From: Terriglobia bacterium
GTDB taxonomy: Bacteria > Acidobacteriota > Terriglobia > Bryobacterales > UBA6623
NCBI GenBank assembly: GCA_009838515.1
Contig: VXRL01000029.1
Span: 1-61,096 of the forward strand
Direction: 5' to 3'
Length of the DNA stretch: 61,096 bases
Shown: piece after piece, positions 35,354 to 44,209 of the stretch
Position numbering within the stretch: the first letter of the stretch is position 1
Layout of the letters: each line of letters starts with the position of its first letter
Translations under genes and position numbers: made by a program
The notes under the pieces: generated by a model
What the model was told of the DNA's origin: nothing
The model's input: only the letters and a program-made list of their open reading frames with translations
Databases searched by the model: none

Positions 35354-37594
35354 GTGGACCAGCAAGCGCAGATTCTCGAACGCGAGGTTCTGTCGGGTTC
35401 GGTCGAGCGGGTTGTGTTCCACAATTCTGACAACGGGTTCTGCGTTCTGCGCGTACAGGTTCGCGGGTTGCGGGAACTGCAGGCTGTGGTGGGTCGGACG
35501 CCCGCGGTGAGCCCCGGCCAATGGATCACGGCATCTGGCCAGTGGGTGAACGACCGCTCGCACGGGCGGCAGTTCGAGGCCTCGTACATCAAGGCTTCTG
35601 CACCGGAATCGGACTCCGGCATCGAGAAGTACCTAGGCTCCGGCGCGATTCCCGGCATTGGCCCGGTCTACGCCAAAAAGCTCGTCTCCGAATTCAGTGG
35701 CGATGTCTTCAAGGTGATAGAGACCGATCCGGCGCGATTACGGGAAGTGCCGGGCATCGGTCCGGTCCGCGCCAAGCGCATCATCGAGGCTTGGGACGAG
35801 CAGAAAGTCGTGCGGGAAATCATGATCTTCCTGCACTCGCACGGCATCGGCTCGGCGCGGGCGGCACGGATTTACAAGACGTACGGCGCCGATTCCTTGC
35901 AGGTGATGAGCGAGAACCCGTACGTGCTTTCAAGGGACATTCGGGGTATCGGATTCAAGGTTGCCGATGGCATCGCGATGAAGCTCGGCGTGGATCGCGG
36001 CTCTCCGGTTCGCATCCGCGCCGGCATCGCCTACGCGCTGAGCGAGGCCACGGGCGATGGACACTGCGGCTTGCCGCGCGAGGAACTCCTCCGGGCGGCC
36101 GAGGAACTGCTCGGTGTCGCGCTCGATCAGATCGAGCCAGCCCTGCGGGCCGAGATCGAGGACGGTAATGTCGTCGAAGACAGCGTAGGGGAAGAGCCCT
36201 GCCTGTTCCTGGCCCGCCTCCACCGCGCCGAGCGGGGGATCGCCAAGGTGCTGAACGCGTCTTTGCGCGGAGCGACGCCGTGGCCCCGCGTGGACGCCGA
36301 GCGGGCGGTTCCATGGGTCGAGCGTCAGATCGATCTCAGACTGGCCCCGAGCCAGGTCGATGCCGTGCGCTTGGCGTTGCGGTCGAAAGTGATGGTGATC
36401 ACCGGCGGCCCAGGCGTGGGCAAGACCACGATTGTCAACGCCATCTTAAGGATCTTGCAGGCCAAGGGAGTCGCGATCGCGCTTTGCGCGCCCACGGGCA
36501 GAGCTGCCAAGCGCTTGGCCGAGACCTCTGGCATGGAAGCCAAGACGATCCACCGCCTGCTTGAGTTCGACCCCGGTCGCGCGGGGTTCCGGCGCAACGC
36601 CGACAAGCCTTTGGACTGCGATTTGCTCGTGGTCGACGAGACCTCGATGGTCGACGTGTCCTTGATGAACTCGCTAATGCGGGCACTGCCTGGGCGTGCG
36701 GCTCTGCTGCTGGTCGGAGATGTCGATCAGCTCCCCTCTGTCGGCCCAGGCCAGGTGCTGGCCGACCTGATCGCGAGCGAAGCGGTACCTGTCGCGCGCC
36801 TGGTCGAAGTTTTTCGGCAGGCTGCCAGCAGCCGCATCGTCGTCAACGCGCACCGGGTCAATCGTGGTGAGCTGCCGGAGCTTGGCAGGCCGGAAGGGGA
36901 AAGCGACTTCTACTTCGTTCCGGCCGACGCGCCGGATGACGCGATCAGAATGACCGTGGAAATGGTGCGCAGCCGGATTCCGCAGCGCTTCGGGCTCGAT
37001 CCGGTGCGCGACATCCAGGTGCTGTGCCCGATGAACCGCGGCGCTTTAGGTGCCGGTGCCTTCAACACCGCACTGCAAGCTGCACTCAACCCGCCCGGGG
37101 AGCAAAGGCTAGAACGGTTCGGGTGGAGTTTCGTCCCGGGCGACAAAGTGATGCAAGTCGAGAACGACTACGACCGGGAGGTGTACAACGGCGACATCGG
37201 CAGGATCGAATCGCTGGATCTGGAAGAGGGGGCGATCGAGGTGGATTTTGACGGACGCAAGGTCAACTACACCCTGCGCGATCTAGACATGCTGGTTCCC
37301 GCGTTCGCCACCACGATCCACAAGAGCCAAGGGTCCGAATATCCTGCCGTGGTGATCCCGCTCATGGACCGCCATTTCATCATGTTGCAGCGCAACTTGC
37401 TCTACACCGCGATCACGCGGGGCAAGCGGCTGGTCGTGCTCGTGGGCCAGCGCAGCGCGGTCAGGCGAGCCGTGCAGACATACACGCAGTCGCGCCGCTG
37501 GTCCAAGTTGCGGGAGCTCTTGCAGGCCGGTGCCGGGGTCGGCTCGGATCGGCAGGGCAGGCTGTACGGTACCGGCGAGGCCGGCATCGCTTAG
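35354..37594 (+). CDS. recD2: RecD2-type 5'-3' DNA helicase
   Basis: 746 residues, as expected for RecD2. The N-terminal OB-like region (GSVERVVFHNSDNGFCVLRV) is followed by helix-hairpin-helix repeats (IPGIGPVYAKKLV, VPGIGPVRAKRII, IRGIGFKVADGIA). The superfamily 1B helicase core starts near 325: Walker A GGPGVGKTTIVNAI, Walker B VVDETSMVD, then GDVDQLPSVGPG, and a C-terminal SH3-like insertion before HKSQGSEYPAVVIPL and LYTAITRGKRLVVLVG. It is a stand-alone helicase in organisms without RecBC. Its stop overlaps, tail to tail, that of the ABC ATPase gene. Confidence 0.96.
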   Translation: MDQQAQILEREVLSGSVERVVFHNSDNGFCVLRVQVRGLRELQAVVGRTPAVSPGQWITASGQWVNDRSHGRQFEASYIKASAPESDSGIEKYLGSGAIPGIGPVYAKKLVSEFSGDVFKVIETDPARLREVPGIGPVRAKRIIEAWDEQKVVREIMIFLHSHGIGSARAARIYKTYGADSLQVMSENPYVLSRDIRGIGFKVADGIAMKLGVDRGSPVRIRAGIAYALSEATGDGHCGLPREELLRAAEELLGVALDQIEPALRAEIEDGNVVEDSVGEEPCLFLARLHRAERGIAKVLNASLRGATPWPRVDAERAVPWVERQIDLRLAPSQVDAVRLALRSKVMVITGGPGVGKTTIVNAILRILQAKGVAIALCAPTGRAAKRLAETSGMEAKTIHRLLEFDPGRAGFRRNADKPLDCDLLVVDETSMVDVSLMNSLMRALPGRAALLLVGDVDQLPSVGPGQVLADLIASEAVPVARLVEVFRQAASSRIVVNAHRVNRGELPELGRPEGESDFYFVPADAPDDAIRMTVEMVRSRIPQRFGLDPVRDIQVLCPMNRGALGAGAFNTALQAALNPPGEQRLERFGWSFVPGDKVMQVENDYDREVYNGDIGRIESLDLEEGAIEVDFDGRKVNYTLRDLDMLVPAFATTIHKSQGSEYPAVVIPLMDRHFIMLQRNLLYTAITRGKRLVVLVGQRSAVRRAVQTYTQSRRWSKLRELLQAGAGVGSDRQGRLYGTGEAGIA

Positions 37595-38274
37595 CCCGAT
37601 TGGCGCAGCCTGCCGCGCTCAAATCGAAAGACCCGGTCGCAAAGCGCGGCAAACGTTGGGTTGTGCGTCGCTAGCAGGATTGCCAGCCCTTCTTGACGCG
37701 CCAGCTCAAGCAGCATCTTCATGACGGCCTCGCCGGTGCGTTCGTCGAGGTTGCCCGTCGGCTCGTCGGCGAGGAGCAGCCTTGGCTTGGACACCAGTGC
37801 TCGGGCGATCGCAACCCGCTGCTGCTCGCCGCCGGACAGTTCGCCGGACTGGTGGTCGATCCGTTCTGCCAGCCCAACCCGCTGCAGCCAGCTGTGCGCT
37901 TGTTTGTGACCCGAGTCCTCCGACACGCCCGCGATGCGCAGTGGCAGGGCTACGTTCTCGATGGCCGTGAACTCGGGCAGCAAGTGGCAGTTCTGCCAGA
38001 CGAAACCCACATCGCGATTGCGATAGTTGGCCAGCTGGATCTCGCTCAGCGACGCGAGCGGGTCTCCGCGAAAGAGCACCTTGCCCGTGGTGGGCTTTTC
38101 AAGCGCGCCCAATATATGCAGCAAGGTCGATTTCCCGGCACCTGACTCGCCAACGAGCGCGACGCTCTCGCCCTGTTGGATCTGGAATGTCAGCGCAGAG
38201 AATATCGTCAGCGCCTGCTCGCCGCTGCGAAACGTCTTACCTAGGCCTTCGGCGCGGATCACTGGCTCGGCCAT
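37591..38274 (-). CDS. ABC transporter ATPase, LolD-like
   Basis: 227 residues. Walker [10 protein letters not shown] near 41, Q-loop [12 protein letters not shown], signature [15 protein letters not shown] near 145 and Walker [13 protein letters not shown]. The overall sequence fits the LolD/MacB group, which works with FtsX-like permeases in lipoprotein release or export. No permease gene is adjacent on either side, so the partner is encoded elsewhere. Its start lies 38 bases inside the 3' end of the shikimate kinase gene, so translation is coupled. Confidence 0.92.
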   Translation of the reverse strand: MAEPVIRAEGLGKTFRSGEQALTIFSALTFQIQQGESVALVGESGAGKSTLLHILGALEKPTTGKVLFRGDPLASLSEIQLANYRNRDVGFVWQNCHLLPEFTAIENVALPLRIAGVSEDSGHKQAHSWLQRVGLAERIDHQSGELSGGEQQRVAIARALVSKPRLLLADEPTGNLDERTGEAVMKMLLELARQEGLAILLATHNPTFAALCDRVFRFERGRLRQSG

Positions 38275-38833
38275 CTGCGCGAAGCCCCTGCATCCATCCT
38301 AGCTTGAACACTTCGCGCAGGACTTCTTCGGCCGCTGCGGAGGCATCGATTCTGCAGTCAGCTTGGGCGTAGGACTCCTTGCGGGCGGCGTAGATACGCA
38401 GGAACTCGACGCGGTCGCTGGCCAGCGGGCGGTGGGACTCAAGCCGCACCCGTTCCCACAGCGTCTCGGCCGGGGCGTCGAGCCAGATGGTCGGGCCGAC
38501 CTGTCGCAACAGGCTGCGGTTTCGCTCGAACGCATACGTGCCCCCGCCCAGAGCCACCACGCGCGGTGCGGCGGAGCGGCTCATTTCGGCCTGCTCGAGC
38601 AGCGCTGCGTGCTCGAAATCGCGAAAGCCGTCCTCGCCACGCGCCGCGAAAATTTCGGGAATCGAGCAGTCCGCAAGCCTCTCAATCTCGGCATCCAGGT
38701 CGACGAACGACCAGCCAAGCGCTCTCGCGAGTCGTCGGCCGATGGTGGACTTGCCGGAGCCCATGAAGCCCGCCAAGAAGATCGCCCTCGGGCTTTCCAG
38801 CCGCGCGTCTGCGCTGTGCGCGTTGATGCTCAC
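38237..38833 (-). CDS. aroK: Shikimate kinase
   Basis: 198 residues from GTG 38833, which overlaps the SDR stop (GTGA). P-loop GFMGSGKSTIGRRLA near 23, the substrate-binding DLDAEIERLADCSIPEIF, then GEDGFRDFE and GGGTYAF, and the LID-like RPLASDRVEF. It phosphorylates shikimate on the way to chorismate. The C-terminal 20 residues (rich in Arg) lie in the overlap with the downstream ABC ATPase gene and look non-conserved. It is an isolated aro gene, between an SDR and an ABC ATPase. Confidence 0.93.
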   Translation of the reverse strand: MSINAHSADARLESPRAIFLAGFMGSGKSTIGRRLARALGWSFVDLDAEIERLADCSIPEIFAARGEDGFRDFEHAALLEQAEMSRSAAPRVVALGGGTYAFERNRSLLRQVGPTIWLDAPAETLWERVRLESHRPLASDRVEFLRIYAARKESYAQADCRIDASAAAEEVLREVFKLGWMQGLRADGRASDPRRRPR

Positions 38834-39621
38834 CCCGAGCCGTCCCTGCGCATCTCGCGTGACATGGCGCTGTTCACCAAGGCCGGGCAGAGACGCTCCG
38901 CCGCGATTACAAGCCAGCCGAGACGCGGCAGGACCACGGTGCGCTTGCGCTTGCGAATCCCGGAGTGTATGGCTTCGGCACATTGGTCGGGAGTTAGCGC
39001 AAACCTCATGCGTCCGGGCAGCGGCGCGGTCGAAGCACCTTGCAGCATGTTGCTCATGAACGGCGTGCGCACGTAGCCGGGGCAAAACGAGAGCACGTGA
39101 ATCTCGCGCTCGCGCAATTCTCCCCTGAGGATGTTGGCATATGCGTTGAGGGCATGCTTCGACGAAGCGTAAACGCCCATGCCGGGCAGTGATAGCTTGC
39201 CTGCGATAGAACTCACCATGACGATGCTCCCGCCCGGTCGCATCAGCGGGAGGAGTTGTCGCGTGATCTCCACGGGTGCTAGGAAATTCAGCGCCAGCAG
39301 GTTCCGGGCATGATCGGGATCGGTAGAGTGCGATGGCGCCAGAATGCCAGTGCCTGCGTTATGCACCAGAATGTCGAGAGCTTGCAATTCGTCCAGCACA
39401 CGAGCGCAGAACGAGGCGCGGGCGTCAGGATCCGTGAGATCCGCGTCGATGATTCTGGCACCGCCGATCAGGCCGGCGGTTTCTTCCAGTGCCTCCCGTC
39501 GGCGCCCGTGAAGCACTAGCTGAGCACCGTCGCGGGCGAGCCTGATTGCGCATGCCCGCCCGATTCCGGACGAAGCTCCCGTGACCAGCGCGGTCTTGTC
39601 GGAAAGCTTACCCGCGCGCAT
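38830..39621 (-). CDS. Short-chain dehydrogenase/reductase
   Basis: 263 residues from ATG 39621; the longer frame to 39828 gives no extra homology. Cofactor motif TGASSGIGRA at 14-23, NAG motif VHNAGTG near 90, catalytic Ser in MVSSIAGK and YASSKHALNAY for the Tyr/Lys pair. FCPGYVRTPFMSNML is the usual region behind the active site. NADP use is suggested by HGRRREAL. The C-terminus has a hydrophobic stretch (RLGWLVIAAERLCPALV), as in membrane-associated SDRs of the DltE/YqjQ type. Substrate unknown; the operon link to shikimate kinase is not clearly meaningful. Confidence 0.9.
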   Translation of the reverse strand: MRAGKLSDKTALVTGASSGIGRACAIRLARDGAQLVLHGRRREALEETAGLIGGARIIDADLTDPDARASFCARVLDELQALDILVHNAGTGILAPSHSTDPDHARNLLALNFLAPVEITRQLLPLMRPGGSIVMVSSIAGKLSLPGMGVYASSKHALNAYANILRGELREREIHVLSFCPGYVRTPFMSNMLQGASTAPLPGRMRFALTPDQCAEAIHSGIRKRKRTVVLPRLGWLVIAAERLCPALVNSAMSREMRRDGSG

Positions 39622-39812
39622 GATCAAGCCTCGGCCGACCCGGGAATGGAATACTGTAACATGGGCGGCGGCAACCGCTAGGTGCGGGCGTAGGGGGGCG
39701 CAGGGCGCCTGTTTCAAGGGCCTTTGCTGCCGCCCGAGGTTCCGGGCTAGGCCACATCCGGCCTTCGCACCGGGGTTGCTGGCGCTGCAAGAAATTCGAA
39801 CGGGTTTGGAGC

Positions 39813-41168
39813 GTGATTCGGATCGCAAACGGCCAAGGATTTTGGGGCGACTGGCTCGAGGCTCCGCGACGCTTGGTGGCAGACGGCCCGATCGACTATC
39901 TGGTGCTGGACTATCTCTCCGAGGTCACCATGTCGATCTTGGAGAAGCAGAGGCGGCGCGACCCCGACAAGGGCTACGCTACCGATGCGGTCGATCTCGC
40001 AGTGTCCTTGCTGCCGCGCATGCTGGAACGCGGCATCCGGATCGTCACCAATGCCGGTGGCGTGAACCCGCGCGCCTGTGCAAGGGCAATCTTGGAGAAG
40101 GCGAGCGCTGCCGGCATCCGTGATGCGAGGGTGGCGGTCGTGCTTGGCGACGACATTCTCGACCGCATCGACGAGATGACCTCGCGGGGCGTCCGTTTCG
40201 ACGAGATCGACACTGGGCGGCCGATCGAGGAGATACGCGCGGATCTGCTCAGCGCCCACGCCTACTTGGGCGGGTTTCCGCTTGCGGAGGCTCTGGCGAC
40301 CGGTGCGCACATCGTGATTGCCGGCAGGTCAACAGACACCGCCCTAGCGCTGGCACCCATGATCCATGAATTCCGTTGGTCCGAACAGGACTGGGACAGG
40401 CTGGCAGCGGGCACGATCGCGGGCCACATCATCGAGTGTGGCGCGCAGTGTACCGGAGGGAATTACTCGGTAGATTGGCAGACGCTTCCAGACATGGCGA
40501 ACATCGGGTTTCCGGTGGTCGAGGCCAGCGAGAGCGGTGACTTCGTGGTCAGCAAGCACCCCGGCACTGGCGGGCGGGTCACGCTGGCTTCGATCAAGGA
40601 GCAGCTGCTGTACGAACTTGGCGACCCCAAGGCGTACCTGACGCCGGACTGCAGCGCCGATTTCACAAGCATCGCCTTGCGCGAAGACGGGCCCGACAGG
40701 GTGGCGGTCGAAGGAGTTCGCGGAGGGCAGCGCCCGCCCACCTTGAAGACTTCGATAACGTACGCGGCGGGCTATCAGGCAGTCGGCACCTTGGTGTACA
40801 GTTGGCCGGACGCAGCGCAGAAAGCACGCGCCGCCGACAGAATCGTGCGCCAGCGCTTGGAGGATCTGGGTTTGAGGTTCGATGAGGTGCAGGCCGAGGT
40901 GCTGGGCCTGGACGCCTGTCACGGCCCGGTTGCAGCGCCGAACCCCGATCCGCCCGAGGTCCAGTTGCGCATGGGCGTGCGCGCCGCCGAACGGGCCCCG
41001 GTCGAGCGCTTCAGCCGCGAGATGATCCCGCTGGTGCTGAACGGGCCGCCCACGGCCACCGGCTTCGGAGACGGCCGGCCGCGCGTCAGGCAGGTCGTTG
41101 CACACCATGCGTCGCTGCTGCCGCGCGAGGAGATCACCACCAGCGTGGAAGTGTTCGACCTGTCGTGA
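39813..41168 (+). CDS. AtuA (DUF1446) family protein
   Basis: 451 residues. The AtuA/DUF1446 signature is clear: MIRIANGQGFWGDWLEAPRR, DYLVLDYLSEVTMSIL, RIVTNAGGVNPRACARAI and the central GHIIECGAQCTGGNY. The family is named for AtuA of the acyclic terpene utilisation pathway in Pseudomonas, but most members sit outside that pathway and their reaction is unknown. GTG 39813 is preceded closely by GGAG. No acyl-CoA carboxylase genes are next to it. It could take part in catabolism of a branched acid, which is inference. Confidence 0.88.
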   Translation: MIRIANGQGFWGDWLEAPRRLVADGPIDYLVLDYLSEVTMSILEKQRRRDPDKGYATDAVDLAVSLLPRMLERGIRIVTNAGGVNPRACARAILEKASAAGIRDARVAVVLGDDILDRIDEMTSRGVRFDEIDTGRPIEEIRADLLSAHAYLGGFPLAEALATGAHIVIAGRSTDTALALAPMIHEFRWSEQDWDRLAAGTIAGHIIECGAQCTGGNYSVDWQTLPDMANIGFPVVEASESGDFVVSKHPGTGGRVTLASIKEQLLYELGDPKAYLTPDCSADFTSIALREDGPDRVAVEGVRGGQRPPTLKTSITYAAGYQAVGTLVYSWPDAAQKARAADRIVRQRLEDLGLRFDEVQAEVLGLDACHGPVAAPNPDPPEVQLRMGVRAAERAPVERFSREMIPLVLNGPPTATGFGDGRPRVRQVVAHHASLLPREEITTSVEVFDLS

Positions 41169-41186
41169 GCGCCCCGCTGCGGCAGG

Positions 41187-41645
41187 CTAGCGCGGGGCAG
41201 GCAGCATGTTGCGAATCGCTGCGATGCGCCAACCGTCGTCAGTGCGCAGGCACACGAAGGTGCTCCACATCTTGCGATCCGCGGCCCCAGCGCTGCCCGC
41301 GATAACGTAGCGGGCATCGGCCACTGCTACGCCTGGCGCGGGAAACCTCGCCGTTTCGACCGTCAGCGTCCGGGTTCCCGGATTGCGGCGCGAACTGGAG
41401 AGCATGCCTTCCACCAGAGCCTCGCGTCCCCGGCGCCACACGCCGGACGAGACGAGTTGGTCGGCGTCAGCGGTGAACAGCTGTCGGATGGCTTGCGGGT
41501 CGCTTGACTCGCGTGCGGCGGCGTAGCGGCCCACTAGGGCCCTGATCTGTTCCGAATCGTCCTCGGCGCGCGCGCCGGGCGCGCTGGCGATGGCCAATAG
41601 AGCGGCAATCAGCGCGGCGACAAGCGATCGCGATGTCGATGGCAT
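41187..41645 (-). CDS. Secreted NTF2-like (SnoaL/DUF4440-type) protein
   Basis: 152 residues with a signal peptide ([20 protein letters not shown]). The mature part has the cone-shaped NTF2 pattern: [40 protein letters not shown] and the end [20 protein letters not shown]. The family includes small enzymes and ligand-binding proteins; no catalytic residue can be named. It is the last gene of the four-gene PQQ-propeller operon, 21 bases after the adenylate-forming enzyme. Confidence 0.82.
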   Translation of the reverse strand: MPSTSRSLVAALIAALLAIASAPGARAEDDSEQIRALVGRYAAARESSDPQAIRQLFTADADQLVSSGVWRRGREALVEGMLSSSRRNPGTRTLTVETARFPAPGVAVADARYVIAGSAGAADRKMWSTFVCLRTDDGWRIAAIRNMLPAPR

Positions 41646-41666
41646 CTTCTCGTGTTTCGTGCCGGG

Positions 41667-42758
41667 CTAGTAGACTCCGACCGTTACCGAGCCCGTCTTG
41701 GAGTCTTGGTACGGGCGTACGTTGCGCACGCCGTCCCAGGGGTACAGGTCGATCGGGCGCTCCCGTTCGCAGATGTCGCGCTCGGGGAATCTGGGCATGA
41801 AGAATTCCCGCGTCAGGGTGGTCAGCACGGCCCTCCCGGTCGCGCCGTACTCGACCACCTCCTCGAGGTTGTCCGGGTTGCAGACTTCCAGCGCTGCTCG
41901 CGGCTGGGGGGGGTAGTAGATGATGGCGTGATCGTCAGCCGGGTCGAACGGCTTGTGGCAAGCCAAGCCCATCAGCGTGTTGCCGTAAGTGGCCGCGAAG
42001 TACGCGCCTTCCAGCAGCTCTTCTCGGGCGAAGCGATGAAACTCCGGCGTCATCTCGGTGCCGCCGCAGAACACGCCGGTAATTCCGAACTTCTTCAGAG
42101 AGATCCGGTCGCAGAGGCCCTCCAGCAGCTTCGGCGTCGCGAACAGGCAGCGGATCCCGTCGTGCGCCTTCAAGATGGTGATGGCTTGGTCGAGGCAGTG
42201 CTGGCGGTAGCGCTCGGCCTCCTCGTACTGGCCGCGCTTGAGCAGCTTGACGACCCAGCGCGGGTCCAGGTCGACCGAGAACGAAATCCCGCCTCGGACA
42301 TGGGCGAGGTGCTCGACCGCGAGGCGCAGGCGCCGCGGCCCGGTCGGGCCGAGGTGCAGCCAGTCCGAGCCCGGCGGGAAGAACTCGTCCGGCAGGGTCT
42401 TGGAGAACTCGGCGTAGTCGGTCTGGAAGTCTTCGACGTTGACCCGCGACTTGGGCACGCCGGTCGTCCCGCCGGTTTCGAACACGTACACCGGCTTGCC
42501 CGCCAAGCCCTTGGGCACCCAGCGCCGTACCGGGCCCCCTCGCAGCCACTCGTCCTCGAAGGGTGGCAGCAGGCGCAGGTCGTCGAAACCGCCGATGCGG
42601 TCGCGCGGATCCCAGGCCAGGCGCTCCTTGGCGAACTCCAGCCAGAACGGGCACCCGGTCTCCGGGTCGAAGTGCCACGCGACGGTCTCCCGCACGTGCG
42701 CGTCCAACGCAGCCTTGGCGGCTTGCGTCTTGCCTTGGCCGTCTGACATGCCCGGCAC
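41667..42758 (-). CDS. PaaK-like adenylate-forming enzyme
   Basis: 363 residues, shorter than phenylacetate-CoA ligase (about 430). The AMP-binding P-loop YVFETGGTTGVPKSR is near residue 90, and GVFCGGTEMTPEFHRFA and AATYGNTLMGLA match the middle motifs. The usual C-terminal domain that positions the Lys and CoA is abbreviated: the protein ends soon after DLYPWDGVRNVRPYQDSKTG. It should activate a carboxylic acid as an acyl adenylate; CoA transfer is uncertain. It begins one base after the stop of a PQQ-like propeller gene, an odd pairing of a cytosolic enzyme with secreted propellers. Confidence 0.82.
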   Translation of the reverse strand: MPGMSDGQGKTQAAKAALDAHVRETVAWHFDPETGCPFWLEFAKERLAWDPRDRIGGFDDLRLLPPFEDEWLRGGPVRRWVPKGLAGKPVYVFETGGTTGVPKSRVNVEDFQTDYAEFSKTLPDEFFPPGSDWLHLGPTGPRRLRLAVEHLAHVRGGISFSVDLDPRWVVKLLKRGQYEEAERYRQHCLDQAITILKAHDGIRCLFATPKLLEGLCDRISLKKFGITGVFCGGTEMTPEFHRFAREELLEGAYFAATYGNTLMGLACHKPFDPADDHAIIYYPPQPRAALEVCNPDNLEEVVEYGATGRAVLTTLTREFFMPRFPERDICERERPIDLYPWDGVRNVRPYQDSKTGSVTVGVY

Positions 42759-42759
42759 T

Positions 42760-44187
42760 TCAGTCCGTCGCGATCGCGTACAGGTGCGAGCGGGTCATGA
42801 TGAACAGGGTGCCGTTGGCCGCCACGGGAGTGGAGTAGATCACGTTCCCGAAGTTGCTCTCGGACAGAACCTCCAGTTCCCGCCCGGCCTTCAAGACGGA
42901 CAGGTCGCCGTCCTCGTCGCCGATCATCACCTTGCCGTCGACCACGTAGGGCGAACCCCAAACTGCCGCCAGCATGTCGTGTTCCCACAGCAACTTGCCC
43001 GAGGCCAGATCCAAGGCATGGAAGAATCCCGAGAAATTGGCAGCATAGACAATCCCGTCGTGAATAGCCACCGTGGAGATCGTGCGGCGGAAGGGGTGGT
43101 GCCAGACGACGTGGCTCTCGGTCACGTCTCCGCTCCCCGAGGCGTCCACGGCCCAGAGGTGCCCGACGCCCTCGCCGTGCTCGGGGTCTTGGCCGACCGC
43201 GATGTAGACCTTGCCATCGAGAATGACCGGCGTCGCGATGATGTTGTTGCGGTCGCCCCTCCCGTGCTTCCATTCCGATTCTTTCGGGTTGGCGTCGAAC
43301 TTCCAGATCAGATCGCCGGTTTCCGGCACGAAGCTGTACAGCCAGCCATCGCCGCCTGCGAATATCACTTGGTTCTTGCCCCCGGCGGATCCGTATGCTG
43401 GCGAAGACCATTGGCCGTGCAGGATATCGCGCCCGGGAGAGCTGTCCTCCCATACGACCTCGCCGGTCTTGCGGTTCAGGGCTAGAAAGCTCGGGCCGCG
43501 CACTGACGGAACGTTGATGTGCGATTCGTCCACGCCGTTCGAAGTGCTGACGAAGAGCAGGTCGCCCACGACAAGCGGCGAAGTTGCGGCTAGGTTGTGG
43601 GGGAACACGCCGAGGTCGTTGTACATGTCCACCGACCAGATCACGTCGCCATCGGTAGGATCCTCCTTGGCTTCGTCCTTGTAAGGGCCGTCGTTCTCGC
43701 CATCGCGGAAGCCTTCGGCGTCCAGTGCCATCACTTCCGCCCGGTTGGAAACGTAGTAGACCATGCCATCGACCACCGCTGGCGAGGAGCAAACGCCCTG
43801 CTCGGGCCAGTCGTTGACACGCCCGGCCGCGAGCTTCGCGTGAGTCATCTGCCACAGAAATTCGCCCGATTGCTCGTCAAAGGCCATCAGCACGCCGCGA
43901 TCGCCGCCATAGGCCGCGTCGCGCAGCAGTTCGTTATTGGTGCCGAGGAATACCTTGCCGTCCGCCACCACCGGGTTCCCGTAGGACTGGGAACCGATTT
44001 CGGCCCGCCACTTGATCTGGTTCATCGACTTGATATCCCAGGTGGTCGGAATACCGGTCTCGGACGAGACCATGTTGCGCGACGGGTTGCCGCCCCACAT
44101 CGGCCAGTCGGCACCTGAGGCCGCCGATGTCAGCGTGGTAGCAAGCGCGAGGGTGAGACAGTGGCTTCGGGTTAGGCGAGCTAGCAT
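42760..44187 (-). CDS. Exported PQQ-like beta-propeller protein
   Basis: 475 residues from ATG 44187, preceded by GGAG six bases upstream; the longer frame to 44400 is rejected. Signal peptide (LTRSHCLTLALATTLTSAAS) then repeated PQQ-type blades with W-motifs such as GEFLWQMTH, GEVVWEDSS and GKLLWEHD. Each blade carries a V-x-G-K or V-x-D-G turn (VADGKVFLG, VVDGMVYYVS). Such proteins may bind a quinone cofactor or act as BamB-like scaffolds. Cofactor residues cannot be assigned by eye. It follows a second, larger propeller gene by 22 bases. Confidence 0.87.
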   Translation of the reverse strand: MLARLTRSHCLTLALATTLTSAASGADWPMWGGNPSRNMVSSETGIPTTWDIKSMNQIKWRAEIGSQSYGNPVVADGKVFLGTNNELLRDAAYGGDRGVLMAFDEQSGEFLWQMTHAKLAAGRVNDWPEQGVCSSPAVVDGMVYYVSNRAEVMALDAEGFRDGENDGPYKDEAKEDPTDGDVIWSVDMYNDLGVFPHNLAATSPLVVGDLLFVSTSNGVDESHINVPSVRGPSFLALNRKTGEVVWEDSSPGRDILHGQWSSPAYGSAGGKNQVIFAGGDGWLYSFVPETGDLIWKFDANPKESEWKHGRGDRNNIIATPVILDGKVYIAVGQDPEHGEGVGHLWAVDASGSGDVTESHVVWHHPFRRTISTVAIHDGIVYAANFSGFFHALDLASGKLLWEHDMLAAVWGSPYVVDGKVMIGDEDGDLSVLKAGRELEVLSESNFGNVIYSTPVAANGTLFIMTRSHLYAIATD

Positions 44188-44209
44188 TTGGATCTCCGGG
44201 TGGCTGCGG

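Noticed and set aside
42170..43855. Minus-strand frame of 561 codons across the propeller and adenylating-enzyme genes
   Set aside because: High-GC shadow frame: compositionally biased and it crosses the end of one real gene and the start of another.
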